Shown: positions 25,835-35,219, counted from the first letter of the stretch. The stretch is DNA of 64,000 bases from Clostridium tertium (GCF_017873245.1 NZ_JAGGJY010000010.1:62001-126000); one strand, 5' to 3'. Program-made: numbers and translations. The notes: generated by a model from the sequence alone, not told the origin.

Positions 25835-26686
25835 ATGATTATGAAACAAAGTATCAATTGGTTAATTGAATATTTTTCAGAAAGTTCTATGGAGTTTATC
25901 GATATTTTTAAAAGTAGTTTACTACCGAAAGAAAAAGATATTAATAGAAAAACGGCAAAAAATTTATGTGGAATAGTAATACCTATAAGAGGAGAATGTT
26001 CATTTTCTGTAGATGGGAAAAAATATAATTTAAACAAAAATACAATACTACATTGTGGATCAAGTATGGATATAGAAGTGGAGACAGGAGATTTAGGAAT
26101 AGAATATTATGTAGTTCATTACAAAAATATTTTGACTACAGAAAAATTTAAAAACATAGAAAAAGAATCTTTTTATCTAGAAATTGAGGATAGGCTACAT
26201 TTGCTAAAATACTGTGAAATGATTATTGATAAATCATTAAGTCCAGATAATTACTCAAAATTCTCATGTAAAGTTGATTTTGTAAATTTAATAAATTCCT
26301 TAATAAAAAATGTAAGAACCTCACAATATAGTGATAAATTAAAATTAGTAAATAAGGGGATTGAATATATAAATAAGAATTTCAACGAATTAATAACAGT
26401 AAGTGAAATATCAGATATTTTAGAAGTAGATAGAAGAAGATTTAGTGAAGTTTTTAAAGAAGTTACAGGATTGTCTCCATTAAAATATTTAACGGAATAT
26501 AGGTTAAAAGAAGCTAAGAGATTATTGAAGTTTTCTTGTTATACAATTTCAGAAATAGCTGATATGACTGGATATAGTGATTGTTTTTATTTCAGTAAAG
26601 CTTTCAAAAAAAATGTAGGTGTTTGCCCTAGAAAATATAGAGAAATTAATAATAATGTTAATACAGGTATAGTATTTAAAAAATAG
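25835..26686 (+). CDS. AraC-family transcriptional regulator
   Basis: 283 residues. A cupin-like sensing domain (IVIPIRGECSFSVDGKKYNLNKNTILHCGS) is followed by two C-terminal HTH motifs: ISDILEVDRRRFSEVFKEVTGLSP and ISEIADMTGYSDCFYFSKAFKKNVG. Start is either ATG 25835 or ATG 25841; both have an A/G-rich site at about 9 bp. Flanked by the esterase and siderophore transport genes, it likely activates them when ferric siderophore is available, like YbtA-type regulators. Confidence 0.87.
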   Translation: MIMKQSINWLIEYFSESSMEFIDIFKSSLLPKEKDINRKTAKNLCGIVIPIRGECSFSVDGKKYNLNKNTILHCGSSMDIEVETGDLGIEYYVVHYKNILTTEKFKNIEKESFYLEIEDRLHLLKYCEMIIDKSLSPDNYSKFSCKVDFVNLINSLIKNVRTSQYSDKLKLVNKGIEYINKNFNELITVSEISDILEVDRRRFSEVFKEVTGLSPLKYLTEYRLKEAKRLLKFSCYTISEIADMTGYSDCFYFSKAFKKNVGVCPRKYREINNNVNTGIVFKK

Positions 26687-26762
26687 ATTCGGCAAAAGTA
26701 CAAAAAAATATTATAAAAGTCCATTTTACCATTTAAAGAATTTTGCTAAAATAATCATGAAT

Positions 26763-26781
26763 TGAAAATGATTATCATTAT
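26763..26781 (+). promoter_or_regulatory. Fur box
   Basis: TGAAAATGATTATCATTAT closely matches the 19-bp Fur consensus GATAATGATTATCATTATC, and lies 16 bp before the binding-protein start, over the probable promoter. Predicts repression in iron-replete cells. Confidence 0.88.
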
Positions 26782-26796
26782 GAATGGGGGATAAAT

Positions 26797-27741
26797 ATGA
26801 AAAAGTACTTAACATTATTGCTATTAATAGTTTTATTTGCAAGTTTAACATCTTGTACAGCAAAGAAATCTTCAGAAGTAGGTGAAGTAGAAAGTAAAGA
26901 TACATCATTTATAGTAAATTATTTAGGGCAAGACTATTCTTTCGATAAAAAAGTTGAAAATATAGTTCTTGCAAGTTTAGAAGGAATGGAAGATGCAGCA
27001 GTTTTAGGTATTAAAGCAGCAGGTGTTTTAGAGGTTGCTGGACAAGTTCCCAAATATTTAGCAGATGACTTTAAAGATGTAACTTTAGTTGGAGATAAAA
27101 TGAAGCCTAATGCAGAAGTTATACTAGGTTTAAATCCTGATGTCATTATAGGATCTTCAAAATTATCAGAAGAAGTAATGGCACAGTTAAACAAGATAGC
27201 AGTAACATTACCATATTCACATATATCAGCTAACTGGAAAGATAACATTATAGCTTTAGGAGAAATAACAGATAAGAAGGATGAAGCTAATAAATTAATT
27301 TCAGACTACGAAGAAAAATCTTTAAAGGCAAAAGAAGATATAAAAAATAAATATAAGGATCAAAATATTTTAGTTATTAGAGTAAGAAAGGGATTAATGT
27401 ATGTATATCCAGCAGATGTATATTTAAACCCAGTTTTATATACAGATTTAGGATTAAAAATTCCTGATATAGTTACTCAAGCAAAAGCACAAGCTCAATT
27501 AACAATTGAGACTTTAGCAGAAATAAATCCAGATGCTATTTTCTTACAATTTGAAGATAGTGAAAATGCAGATGCGCCAGAAGCTCTCAATGAACTTTTA
27601 GCAAATCCTATATTTGAAAGTTTAGAAGCAACTAAAAATAATAAAGTATTCGTAAATACTGTTGAACCTTTAGCTCAAGGGGGAACAGCTTGGTCAAAGG
27701 TTAAATTCTTAGATGCAGTTGTAGATAATTTATTAAAATAA
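26797..27741 (+). CDS. Iron-siderophore ABC transporter substrate-binding lipoprotein
   Basis: 314 residues. Lipoprotein signal KKYLTLLLLIVLFASLTSC with Cys19 acylation site. The mature protein has the FepB/FecB-type periplasmic binding domain (ENIVLASLEGMEDAAVLGI, NPDVIIGSSKLSEEVMAQL). Anchored outside the membrane, it delivers ferric siderophore to the permeases encoded 160 bp downstream. The terminator between suggests higher expression of this subunit. Confidence 0.9.
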   Translation: MKKYLTLLLLIVLFASLTSCTAKKSSEVGEVESKDTSFIVNYLGQDYSFDKKVENIVLASLEGMEDAAVLGIKAAGVLEVAGQVPKYLADDFKDVTLVGDKMKPNAEVILGLNPDVIIGSSKLSEEVMAQLNKIAVTLPYSHISANWKDNIIALGEITDKKDEANKLISDYEEKSLKAKEDIKNKYKDQNILVIRVRKGLMYVYPADVYLNPVLYTDLGLKIPDIVTQAKAQAQLTIETLAEINPDAIFLQFEDSENADAPEALNELLANPIFESLEATKNNKVFVNTVEPLAQGGTAWSKVKFLDAVVDNLLK

Positions 27742-27828
27742 TAGGAGTGCTATCGCAGCAGATTAAAATTAAAGATATAGAATTATTGACATACTTGTAA
27801 TTAAGTTACTAAAAATGTATCTATTTTA

Positions 27829-27855
27829 GAAACTCCGAAAGGAGTTTCTTCTTTA
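27829..27855 (+). terminator. Intra-operon terminator/attenuator
   Basis: GAAACTCC (27829-27836), loop GAAA, GGAGTTTC (27841-27848), then TTCTTTAATT. The T-run is broken, so partial read-through to the permease genes is expected. Confidence 0.65.
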
Positions 27856-27902
27856 ATTATACATTTAACATTGTGCGGTAGTATAAGTTTAAGGGGATAA
27901 AT

Positions 27903-28910
27903 ATGAAAAATCTTAATAAGAAGTTTTTGTTAATCTTAATAATATGTTTAGTAGGGATAGTTAGTGTGACTGTTTTATCTGTAAGAATGGGAACTAAATC
28001 AATACCAAAAGAAGTAGTTTTTGATGCTATTTTTAATTTTGATGAAAGTAATGTAGATCATATAATAATAAGAAATAATAGGTTACCAAGATCTATTGCT
28101 GTATTAGTAGTTGGAGGATTTTTAGCTGTAGCTGGTTCAATTATGCAAGGTATAACGAGAAATTATTTGGCATCACCATCACTTATGGGAGTAAATGATG
28201 GGTCAGCATTTTTAATCACTATAGCAATGGTTTTTTATCCAGGACTTTCAAATGGAAGTCTAATTTTAGTATCTATAATAGGGTCTGTAATTGGAGCTGT
28301 ACTAGTTTTAGGAATAGGATCATCTATAAAAAATGGACTATCACCAGTTAGACTTGCAATTATAGGAACAATAGTAGGGAGTTTTTTAAGTAGTCTAGGT
28401 TCTGCTATCGCCATGTACTTCCAAGTATCTCAAAGTATTTCATCTTGGTATAACACAAAAGTTCATACAGTAAATAGTGACTTACTAAAGATTATAATGC
28501 CAATAGGAGTTATTGGTATTATAGTAGCAATAATAATAGCTAAAGATATTACTATAAGCTCATTGGGAGAGGATATAGCTATTAGCTTAGGTCAAAGAAC
28601 TAATATAGTAAAATATCTGTCTATGGGAGCTGTGGTATTACTAACTGCAACATCTGTTGCATTAGTTGGTAAGATTGCTTTTGTTGGACTCGTAATACCT
28701 AATATTACGAGAATGATAGTTGGGCATGATTATAAATATATTATTCCATATTCCTTAATAGGAGGGGCTTTTTTCTTAGGATTATGTGATTTATTAAGTA
28801 GATACATAGCATTTCCTTTTGAAACACCTATAGGAACAGTAACAGCTATTATAGGAGTACCTTTCTTTTTATATATGATAAAAACAAAGGGAGGATCAAA
28901 AGATGCATAA
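27903..28910 (+). CDS. Iron-siderophore ABC transporter permease 1 (FecCD family)
   Basis: 335 residues with about nine or ten transmembrane segments. FecCD/BtuC signature motifs are clear: NNRLPRSIAVLVVGGFLAVAG, ITRNYLASPSLMGVNDG, and a C-terminal VGLVIPNITRMIVGHDYK that contacts the ATPase. Overlaps permease 2 by 8 bp. Confidence 0.92.
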   Translation: MKNLNKKFLLILIICLVGIVSVTVLSVRMGTKSIPKEVVFDAIFNFDESNVDHIIIRNNRLPRSIAVLVVGGFLAVAGSIMQGITRNYLASPSLMGVNDGSAFLITIAMVFYPGLSNGSLILVSIIGSVIGAVLVLGIGSSIKNGLSPVRLAIIGTIVGSFLSSLGSAIAMYFQVSQSISSWYNTKVHTVNSDLLKIIMPIGVIGIIVAIIIAKDITISSLGEDIAISLGQRTNIVKYLSMGAVVLLTATSVALVGKIAFVGLVIPNITRMIVGHDYKYIIPYSLIGGAFFLGLCDLLSRYIAFPFETPIGTVTAIIGVPFFLYMIKTKGGSKDA

Positions 28911-29925
28911 GAAAAAAATAAAATATTATTTTGTAATAACAGTATTACTTCTATTAATCTGTTTGGTCTTTTATTTGCATTTAATCAATGGGATGTTTGA
29001 TATAAGTGTTGTTGAAGTATTTCAAACACTATTTAATTTAAATGATAATGAGAAATTTAGATTAGTAGTATTTGAATTTAGACTTCCAAGGATAATTATA
29101 GCTATATTAATCGGAATAGGGTTATCAATAGCAGGTCTCTTTTTGCAAGGAATTACAAAAAATGAGTTAGCTGATCCAGGAATATTAGGAATAAATTCAG
29201 GTGCAGGAGCAGCAGTAATTATATATATGTATTTTATTAACTTTAGTCCAACAAGAACTGATGGAGGTAACTTTCTAAGGATATTCGCCATGCCTATGTT
29301 TGGCTTTATAGGAGGACTATTGGCATCATTAATAATATTAATATTTTCAAAAAATAATAAAAAGATGGATATGCAAAGACTTATTTTAACTGGTATAGCA
29401 GTAAACAGTGGGTTTTCAGCTGTTTCAATGCTTTTTTCAATGAAGATGAACGCAGGAGATTTTGAATTTGCAGCTATTTGGCAAGCGGGCTCAATATATA
29501 ACGCAAATTGGACTTTTATATATATGATGTTACCTTGGATAATAATTTTAAGTTTCTATCTATATAAGAAAGTTCATTTACTAGATTATTTTCAATTAGA
29601 AGAAAGCAGTGTAGTAAGCCTTGGAATAGATATAGATAAAGAAAAAAGAAAATTACTATTTGCTTGTGTTGGCTTAATTAGTTCATGTGTATGTGTTGCA
29701 GGGAATATAGGATTTATAGGATTAATGGCACCTCATATAGCTAGACAGTTAGTAGGATTAAATCATAGAAAGCTTATGCCAGTAACTGCTTTAATTGGTA
29801 TTTTCCTTTTAATACTATCAGATTTTATTGCCAAAACTGTTTTTGCACCGTCAGAATTAGCTGTAGGAATAGTTATATCTATAATAGGAATTCCTTATTT
29901 TATATATTTATTATACAAATCATAA
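28903..29925 (+). CDS. Iron-siderophore ABC transporter permease 2 (FecCD family)
   Basis: 340 residues. Same fold as its neighbour: FRLPRIIIAILIGIGLSIAG, ITKNELADPGILGINSG, and GFIGLMAPHIARQLVGLNHRK near the C-terminus. A heterodimeric permease pair with the preceding gene. Confidence 0.92.
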   Translation: MHKKKIKYYFVITVLLLLICLVFYLHLINGMFDISVVEVFQTLFNLNDNEKFRLVVFEFRLPRIIIAILIGIGLSIAGLFLQGITKNELADPGILGINSGAGAAVIIYMYFINFSPTRTDGGNFLRIFAMPMFGFIGGLLASLIILIFSKNNKKMDMQRLILTGIAVNSGFSAVSMLFSMKMNAGDFEFAAIWQAGSIYNANWTFIYMMLPWIIILSFYLYKKVHLLDYFQLEESSVVSLGIDIDKEKRKLLFACVGLISSCVCVAGNIGFIGLMAPHIARQLVGLNHRKLMPVTALIGIFLLILSDFIAKTVFAPSELAVGIVISIIGIPYFIYLLYKS

Positions 29926-29935
29926 GAGGTAAGAT

Positions 29936-30721
29936 ATGAAAAATGCTATTAATATAAAAAATTTAAAAGTAGGATATGATAAAAAAATAATAATTGAAGA
30001 GTTGAATCTTAGCCTTAAAAAAGGAAAAATAACTAGCATTATTGGAGCAAATGGATGTGGAAAATCTACGCTTTTAAAAAGTATAGGTAGAATACTAAAA
30101 AAGGAAAATGGAGAAATATTCATTTTAGATAAGAATATGAATGATATGAAAAGTAAAGAGATTGCAGAAAAGTTAGCTATATTATCTCAAAATCCTACTG
30201 CACCCTCTCAATTAAAAGTTGAAGAGTTGGTTTCTTATGGAAGATATCCTCATAGAACAAATGTAAGTAAATTATCGAATGAAGATAAGCAGAAGATTGA
30301 ATGGGCACTAAAAGTTACAAATACTTTTGAGTTTAGACATAGAGAATTATCTGATTTATCAGGAGGTCAAAGACAAAGAGTTTGGCTTGCAATGGCTTTA
30401 GCTCAAGAAACGGATATATTATTGCTAGATGAACCAACTACTTTTTTAGATATGTCACATCAACTCGAAGTACTTAATATTGTAAAAAACTTAAATGATA
30501 AACATGGATGTACTATAGTAATGGTTTTGCATGATATAAATCATGCTGCAAAGTATTCAGATTTTATTGTAGCAATGAAGAATGGAAAAATATTATATAA
30601 AAATACTCCGGATTTAATAATGAGAAAAGAAGTTTTAAAAGATATTTATAATATAAATGCAGAACTTATAACAAATGAAAATTATAATGTTCCATTATGT
30701 TTAAATTATGAATTATTATAA
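29936..30721 (+). CDS. Iron-siderophore ABC transporter ATP-binding protein
   Basis: 261 residues. Walker A GANGCGKSTL, Q-loop LSQNPTAP, signature LSGGQRQRVWLAMALAQ, Walker B ILLLDEPTTFLD and switch His in VMVLHDINHA are all intact. FepC/FhuC-like. Completes the importer; starts 10 bp after permease 2. Confidence 0.94.
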   Translation: MKNAINIKNLKVGYDKKIIIEELNLSLKKGKITSIIGANGCGKSTLLKSIGRILKKENGEIFILDKNMNDMKSKEIAEKLAILSQNPTAPSQLKVEELVSYGRYPHRTNVSKLSNEDKQKIEWALKVTNTFEFRHRELSDLSGGQRQRVWLAMALAQETDILLLDEPTTFLDMSHQLEVLNIVKNLNDKHGCTIVMVLHDINHAAKYSDFIVAMKNGKILYKNTPDLIMRKEVLKDIYNINAELITNENYNVPLCLNYELL

Positions 30722-30788
30722 ATAAAGAAATAGAAATGATTAGTAATGTATCTATTAAATATAGAATATAAAAATTAATATTATACGG

Positions 30789-30830
30789 CATGAGTCAAAA
30801 TTTAATTTAACTCATGTCAATTTTATTTTA
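30789..30830 (+). terminator. Terminator of the iron transport operon
   Basis: CATGAGT (30789-30795) pairs with ACTCATG (30810-30816) around an AT-rich loop and is followed by TCAATTTTATTTTAT. Confidence 0.55.
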
Positions 30831-31235
30831 TATTCAATGAATATATTAAGATGAGAAGTATGGAAACTTATAGGCTTTTTGACCAGCAACATGAGAGTGT
30901 GGGATGGATTCCGAAACTAGATTATGGATCAGTTGTAGTTAAGAGAGTAATTAATATCATATAATTATAGATTTTTATATTTGGATGTAATAAAAATATT
31001 AAAACAGAATATATATAATATATATATTACTAATATAATTTGCAGCATCTAAGATTGACTATAATTTATTTACATTTTTAATTAAACAGGTATAAGTAAT
31101 ATAAATAAATATTAGTAAGTTTTATAATGAAAATCGCTAACATAATTCGCTAACATAAAAGTACGATTAAATTACAATTAATATATAGGAATTCAAAGTT
31201 ATTAAAATAAGTTTAATATAGATAGGGGTATTAAT
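30831..31235. other. Gene-poor spacer with one doubtful 37-codon ORF
   Basis: Contains an ORF at 30851-30964 (+) reading MRSMETYRLFDQQHESVGWIPKLD..., in slightly more GC-rich DNA than its surroundings but without a ribosome site. It could be a gene remnant. Also a short direct repeat TCGCTAACATA near 31,133 and 31,146. Nothing else supported. Confidence 0.4.
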
Positions 31236-31499
31236 ATGTTAAAAATGAGCGATTTAGAATTATCTTTTAAAACGGCAAAAGAGAAAGGTGTTGCATACAT
31301 AGGAATTAAAGTTGAAATTAAAGGATTTGAAAGACCAGAGATAACAATAAATGAATCAGAGAATTTTGATAAAAAGTTAGAACATTATAAAAGGATGTAT
31401 AATGATGATTTAACTTTAAAAGAACTTAATGGAATAAGAATAATAGGTATATCTTATGCGGATTCATTAGGATATATAGAAAATGAACTGCTTTGGTAA
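31236..31499 (+). CDS. Hypothetical 87-residue protein
   Basis: Soluble, mixed alpha/beta sequence (FKTAKEKGVAYIGIKVEIKGFERPEITINESENFDKKL). Preceded by AGGGG at 31222-31226 and followed by a terminator (AGAGCTTAC/GTAAGTTCT, 31506-31528, then T-run). The phrase GVAYIGIKVEIKGFERPEI resembles small proteins common in Clostridium genomes, function unknown. Confidence 0.65.
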   Translation: MLKMSDLELSFKTAKEKGVAYIGIKVEIKGFERPEITINESENFDKKLEHYKRMYNDDLTLKELNGIRIIGISYADSLGYIENELLW

Positions 31500-31505
31500 A
31501 TTTTG

Positions 31506-31532
31506 AGAGCTTACGGAATGTAAGTTCTTTTT
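31506..31532 (+). terminator. Terminator after the 87-residue ORF
   Basis: AGAGCTTAC (31506-31514) pairs with GTAAGTTCT (31520-31528) with one G-U, followed by TTTTT. Confidence 0.75.
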
Positions 31533-31551
31533 AAGTTATTAAAAAAATTAT

Positions 31552-31605
31552 TTAACTTGAAATTAACATAAAGTTAACATAGCATTAATAAAACCTATCT
31601 ATAGT
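31552..31605 (+). promoter_or_regulatory. Pho-box-like array of four 11-bp repeats
   Basis: TTAACT (31552-31557), TTAACA (31563-31568), TTAACA (31574-31579) and TTAATA (31585-31590) are spaced by exactly 5 bp. This is the architecture of PhoP/PhoB binding sites (TTAACA-like hexamers every 11 bp). A possible -10 TATAGT lies at 31600-31605. Predicts phosphate-starvation control of the next gene. Confidence 0.68.
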
Positions 31606-31666
31606 AGTTCTTATTAAGTTAAATAATTTATTATTATAAGCTCATAAAAGCTAACTTTGGGGGAGA

Positions 31667-31849
31667 ATGATGAAAATAGTAAAAAAAATTACTGTTGTTT
31701 CTGAAGCAACAGGAGGAATAATTGTTGATAAGTATATATGTAATAAATGTAAAAAGACAGTGGAAACAAGACCTAGGGTGGAAATGGATAGAGAGATTAA
31801 GTATTCTAGATTAATTTATTGTATTTGTAATAAATGCTTAAAAAAATAA
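31667..31849 (+). CDS. 60-residue zinc-ribbon-like protein
   Basis: Two CxxC-type knuckles (YICNKCKKT and YCICNKC) frame a basic middle segment (RPRVEMDREIKYSR), suggesting a small zinc-binding protein. Ribosome site GGGGGAG at 31658-31664. Sits downstream of the Pho-box-like array. No family recognised. Confidence 0.65.
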   Translation: MMKIVKKITVVSEATGGIIVDKYICNKCKKTVETRPRVEMDREIKYSRLIYCICNKCLKK

Positions 31850-32351
31850 TACTTTATAGAGCTTGATTTTAAATTGTTTAACAGGTACATAATAATAAAA
31901 AGATATTTGTAATAAATTAGAGCATAGGATGGCTATTATCTTTTATAAGAAATAGCCTCTTTGCTTTTTATCATTTAGTGATTTTTTATATTATTCATTT
32001 ATATGTTACCATAGCAGAGCTATTTCTTATATTACAAAATCTATTTTCATTTTTTATATGTTTTAGCTTTGATTTTAGTTTGAGAATTTATTATTGTGTT
32101 TAGAGCATATTATAATTTAATAAGAAGGGCTAAATAAAGATAGCAATGTAGAAACTTATATAAAAATAAATAATATATTGCACCTTAGTTTCAATTTAGT
32201 TTATTGAATTCTTTATTCTATATTAATAGTAATATGGTAGATTATTGATTAGAACATATATATTAATAATGAACTTTAAATTTATATTAGGTGGTATAAT
32301 CTGAATATAAATGATAGAATACTATATATAAATTTAGGGTAAGGAGTTAAG
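31850..32351. other. 502-bp AT-rich spacer
   Basis: Holds a stem GGCTATT/AATAGCC near 31,931-31,963 followed by a T-rich stretch, a probable terminator for the 60-residue gene, and a -10-like TATAAT at 32295-32300 before the next gene. No ORF or RNA gene seen. Confidence 0.5.
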
Positions 32352-32933
32352 ATGTTAGACTTTGATTTAATGAATATATTTAGTGGATTTATAAGAAATT
32401 ATGTTAATTTCGGTTTAAATAAGAATAGTAGTAAATTTGAAGTAGTAAAAAAAGAAATTAAATATTTTATAATGCTTGGACAACTTTTAGGCTATTCAGT
32501 AATACACAAAGGACTTAATAATAATGAAGAAGCCTTTTTAAATAATATTGAAGTATCGTGGAAAGAGTATGATTTTAATACAGTATCCTCAAGTTCTATA
32601 AAATTACAGCTTTTTAGAGAAAATGATTTAGTTAATGATTTACAAGTAATACAAAACTTATTGTATAAATTAAAAGAAGATCCAAATAAAATATATATAC
32701 AAATATTGGAAACTTCATCAAATACACGCATAGATTATCTTAACAATATAATTAATACGTCAAATTTAGAAATGAAAAAAGATGTGTTAGTAATTTATAT
32801 AATTAGGGATATACTAAATGATAAGAGTTACTATAATGGATATTTATTTGAAAAAGGTAAAATTACTAAGCAAAAGATAGGTATTTGCTATAGTGATGCT
32901 GTTGGAGAGAAAAAAGCTGTTTTTAAGGTTTAA
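32352..32933 (+). CDS. Hypothetical 193-residue protein
   Basis: Soluble protein, no signal peptide. Lys/Asn/Ile-rich. C-terminal half alternates strands and loops (DVLVIYIIRDILNDKSYYNGYLFEKGKI). AAGGAG at 32341-32346. No domain recognised. The run of small genes from here to 33,977 is co-oriented and may be a genus-specific operon. Confidence 0.6.
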   Translation: MLDFDLMNIFSGFIRNYVNFGLNKNSSKFEVVKKEIKYFIMLGQLLGYSVIHKGLNNNEEAFLNNIEVSWKEYDFNTVSSSSIKLQLFRENDLVNDLQVIQNLLYKLKEDPNKIYIQILETSSNTRIDYLNNIINTSNLEMKKDVLVIYIIRDILNDKSYYNGYLFEKGKITKQKIGICYSDAVGEKKAVFKV

Positions 32934-32973
32934 TATTATCCTTTAATATTTATTATATAAAGGGAGAATTGTT

Positions 32974-33156
32974 ATGGAAATAGAAAAAGGAAAAATACAA
33001 GAGGTTTGGAATTATGATCATAATAAGATAGTAAAATATAAACAGGTAATTAAAAATAATACTTTAAATGAAGTTACAGAAATTGAAACAGAGAATTTAA
33101 ATGAATTAATAAGTGAAGTTAGAAAGCAACTTTATGAATGGAATAAAATTGTATAA
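32974..33156 (+). CDS. Hypothetical 60-residue protein
   Basis: Small charged protein (MEIEKGKIQEVWNYDHNKIVKYKQVIKNN), predicted strand-strand-helix. GGGAGA at 32961-32966 gives a good start. Lies 15 bp before the next ORF, so probably co-transcribed with it. Confidence 0.55.
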   Translation: MEIEKGKIQEVWNYDHNKIVKYKQVIKNNTLNEVTEIETENLNELISEVRKQLYEWNKIV

Positions 33157-33171
33157 GAATTAGGGGGAAAT

Positions 33172-33705
33172 ATGGGGATTAAAGCCATAAGTAAAGCAGA
33201 TTTTGATAAAATAATAAAAATAAAGTTTGATAATATTTTAGAAGGATTTGATAAATTTAATTATGTTGAGCTTTATTCTAGAAAAGATAAAGAAAAGATA
33301 GAAATCGAAGAGGATTTTATTAAAACATTAGAAAGCTTTTTTTATTTAAATTATGATGAAAATAAAATAATAGTAGATTTTTATAAAAACAAGCTAGATA
33401 AAGATAGCATTGAATTTATTGAAAATAATCTTGATTTAGAAGAAATAAAAATATTTAATGAAATTTTAAATTCAGGAACTATAAATGATATGTTTTTTGA
33501 AATAAGTGATAAAAAGTATATAAAATTACTAACTAAGTTATGTACTAGAGAGTTATTTTTTATAACATTTTATTTTACTAAAGGACCAGTTACAATATGG
33601 GGAAATTATAATTTAAAGTTTCCATTATTTTATGATAAAGATAATATAGATGAAGGTAATATAAAAAACTATTTTAATATTGCAAAATCTAATAATTTAT
33701 TATGA
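33172..33705 (+). CDS. Hypothetical 177-residue protein
   Basis: Acidic, soluble protein with several aromatic clusters (LESFFYLNYDENKIIVDFY; LFFITFYFTKGPVTIWGNYNLKFPLF). The C-terminal part resembles a small beta-sandwich, but no family is recognised. AGGGGG at 33162-33167. Confidence 0.6.
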   Translation: MGIKAISKADFDKIIKIKFDNILEGFDKFNYVELYSRKDKEKIEIEEDFIKTLESFFYLNYDENKIIVDFYKNKLDKDSIEFIENNLDLEEIKIFNEILNSGTINDMFFEISDKKYIKLLTKLCTRELFFITFYFTKGPVTIWGNYNLKFPLFYDKDNIDEGNIKNYFNIAKSNNLL

Positions 33706-33779
33706 ATTTTTTTAGTACATAAATTATACTTAGTTATCATAATAATTAGTGTTAATTATTATATAAGTGGGTATTATTT

Positions 33780-33977
33780 ATGAACCAGTTAAGAAGTTTT
33801 ATAGAAAAATTTAATAATGATGATTTAGAAGAAGAGATAGCAAATGAATTAACTGTAGAATGTAAATATTGTAGTATAAATATTTACATTAAAGATGCAT
33901 ACATAGATAAAGAAGATTTAAATATCTATTGTTCTAAAAAATGCTTTATAGAAAATTTAAATCGTAAGTATTTTTAA
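33780..33977 (+). CDS. 65-residue zinc-finger-like protein
   Basis: Cys residues in VECKYCSINIY and IYCSKKCFIENL form a likely treble-clef or zinc-ribbon pair (CxxC...CxxxC). No upstream ribosome site stronger than GTGGG at 33768-33772. Function unknown. Confidence 0.55.
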   Translation: MNQLRSFIEKFNNDDLEEEIANELTVECKYCSINIYIKDAYIDKEDLNIYCSKKCFIENLNRKYF

Positions 33978-34003
33978 AGGGTATCCTTAAGCAGGTACCC
34001 TTA
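33976..34003. terminator. Convergent terminator
   Basis: AAGGGTATCC (from 33976) pairs with GGTACCCTT (to about 34002) around TTAAGCA, followed by TATTTTTAT. Serves the + gene before it and the - gene after it. Confidence 0.7.
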
Positions 34004-34006
34004 TTT

Positions 34007-34486
34007 TTATGATGAAATATTTTCTTCAATATTATTGTAATTTGGAAATAAGGCAATTGCAGATAATCTAAACTCTCCATTTTCTAATAATCTTAAAAAC
34101 CATTTAATATGTTTATTAGATGAATTACCAATTACTGAATAGTTTTGAGCTTTATTCTTATATTTAGGATAAATCATTGTTGATGAGTTATTAACTTCAT
34201 TGATTATAATAATACTATATTCATAATCAGTACAAAAATATTTTAAATTACTTAAGTCAATATTTAAGTTATTATTGTTTATAAATGAAGAGCATTTAAA
34301 TATTTCGCGTGTTTTAATATTTTTTAAAAATACTGATATCTTGTTTGAAAGTAAATAGTTGATATTATCAAAATTTAGGGATAATGTATCATCTTTCAAT
34401 TCAAAAGAAATTATATCTTTTTCTAAAATATTAAAGTTATTAAGATGTAGTTTAAAAAAATTATCAATATTTTTAGTTTCCTTCAT
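34007..34486 (-). CDS. Hypothetical 159-residue protein
   Basis: Asn/Ile/Leu-rich soluble protein with many short strands (DDTLSLNFDNINYLLSNKISVFLKN), no signal peptide. AAGGAGGAAT upstream on the minus strand supports the start. No domain recognised. Confidence 0.6.
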   Translation of the reverse strand: MKETKNIDNFFKLHLNNFNILEKDIISFELKDDTLSLNFDNINYLLSNKISVFLKNIKTREIFKCSSFINNNNLNIDLSNLKYFCTDYEYSIIIINEVNNSSTMIYPKYKNKAQNYSVIGNSSNKHIKWFLRLLENGEFRLSAIALFPNYNNIEENISS

Positions 34487-34829
34487 AATATTCCTCCTTA
34501 GAAATATTATATAAGCTGTATTAATATTGCTTAAGTGAATATAAATACAACTTATATAAAAATTAAAACTATTTTATTAGGTAATCAAATAAATAGAAAT
34601 GTATTTATAATATATTTTTATAATATTATAAAAAATGCTAAAGATTTCCATTTAAAATATATGTTTTAATATATGTTGCAATTAATCCTAATAGTATTAA
34701 ATTTAGTATATTAATTTAGATAAAATAGAAGCTTGCAAGCATATATATTAACTATAATATTTCTAGGGCTAAGAAAAGTTACAAGTTATTTTATAAAATA
34801 AGTTATATTAATAAAATAAAAAATGCTGA
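34487..34829. other. 343-bp spacer without genes
   Basis: Extremely AT-rich. I see no ORF with a ribosome site, no strong hairpin and no repeat array. It includes the divergent upstream area of the 159-residue gene and the downstream area of the padR-like gene. Confidence 0.5.
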
Positions 34830-35219
34830 TTATTTCATCAGCATATCTATCATTATATCTAAGGTAGCTTTAGTTTTATTTAGGTTACTAATATAATCTG
34901 CAATATGATTTTTATAATATTCGACTCCACTGTCAGTTATAGAATATACTTTTTTACTTCTTTTATTTAAAAACTCATCACCAGTCCAGGAACTTTTAAC
35001 ATATCCTTTTAATTCCAAATCATAAAGAGTTTCATATATTGTACTAGATGAAACAGGAAATGGGAGAGAAGTTTCTGAAAATCTATTTCTAAATTCTTCA
35101 AGAACTCTATTTCCAAATATAACATTTCCTTTTGATAATTCTTTTAATATATAAAAGCTGTAAAGCATTTTTGTATTTACAACATTTCTAGGTGCAACTA
35201 ATCTATTTCTTTTTTCCAT
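34830..35219 (-). CDS. PadR-family transcriptional regulator
   Basis: 129 residues. Winged helix of the PadR type: LYSFYILKELSKGNVIFGNRVLEEF, SSSTIYETLYDLELKGYVKSSW, and the wing KVYSITDSGVEYYKNH. A short C-terminal dimerisation helix follows. Strong AAAGGAGG upstream on the minus strand. Divergent from the Cys/Gly-rich peptide gene; half-sites AGTACAT occur at both promoters. Confidence 0.85.
   Translation of the reverse strand: MEKRNRLVAPRNVVNTKMLYSFYILKELSKGNVIFGNRVLEEFRNRFSETSLPFPVSSSTIYETLYDLELKGYVKSSWTGDEFLNKRSKKVYSITDSGVEYYKNHIADYISNLNKTKATLDIMIDMLMK

Noticed and set aside
30851..30964. 37-codon ORF reading MRSMETYRLFDQQHESVG
   Set aside because: No ribosome site, no recognised family and isolated; kept only as a note within the spacer entry.
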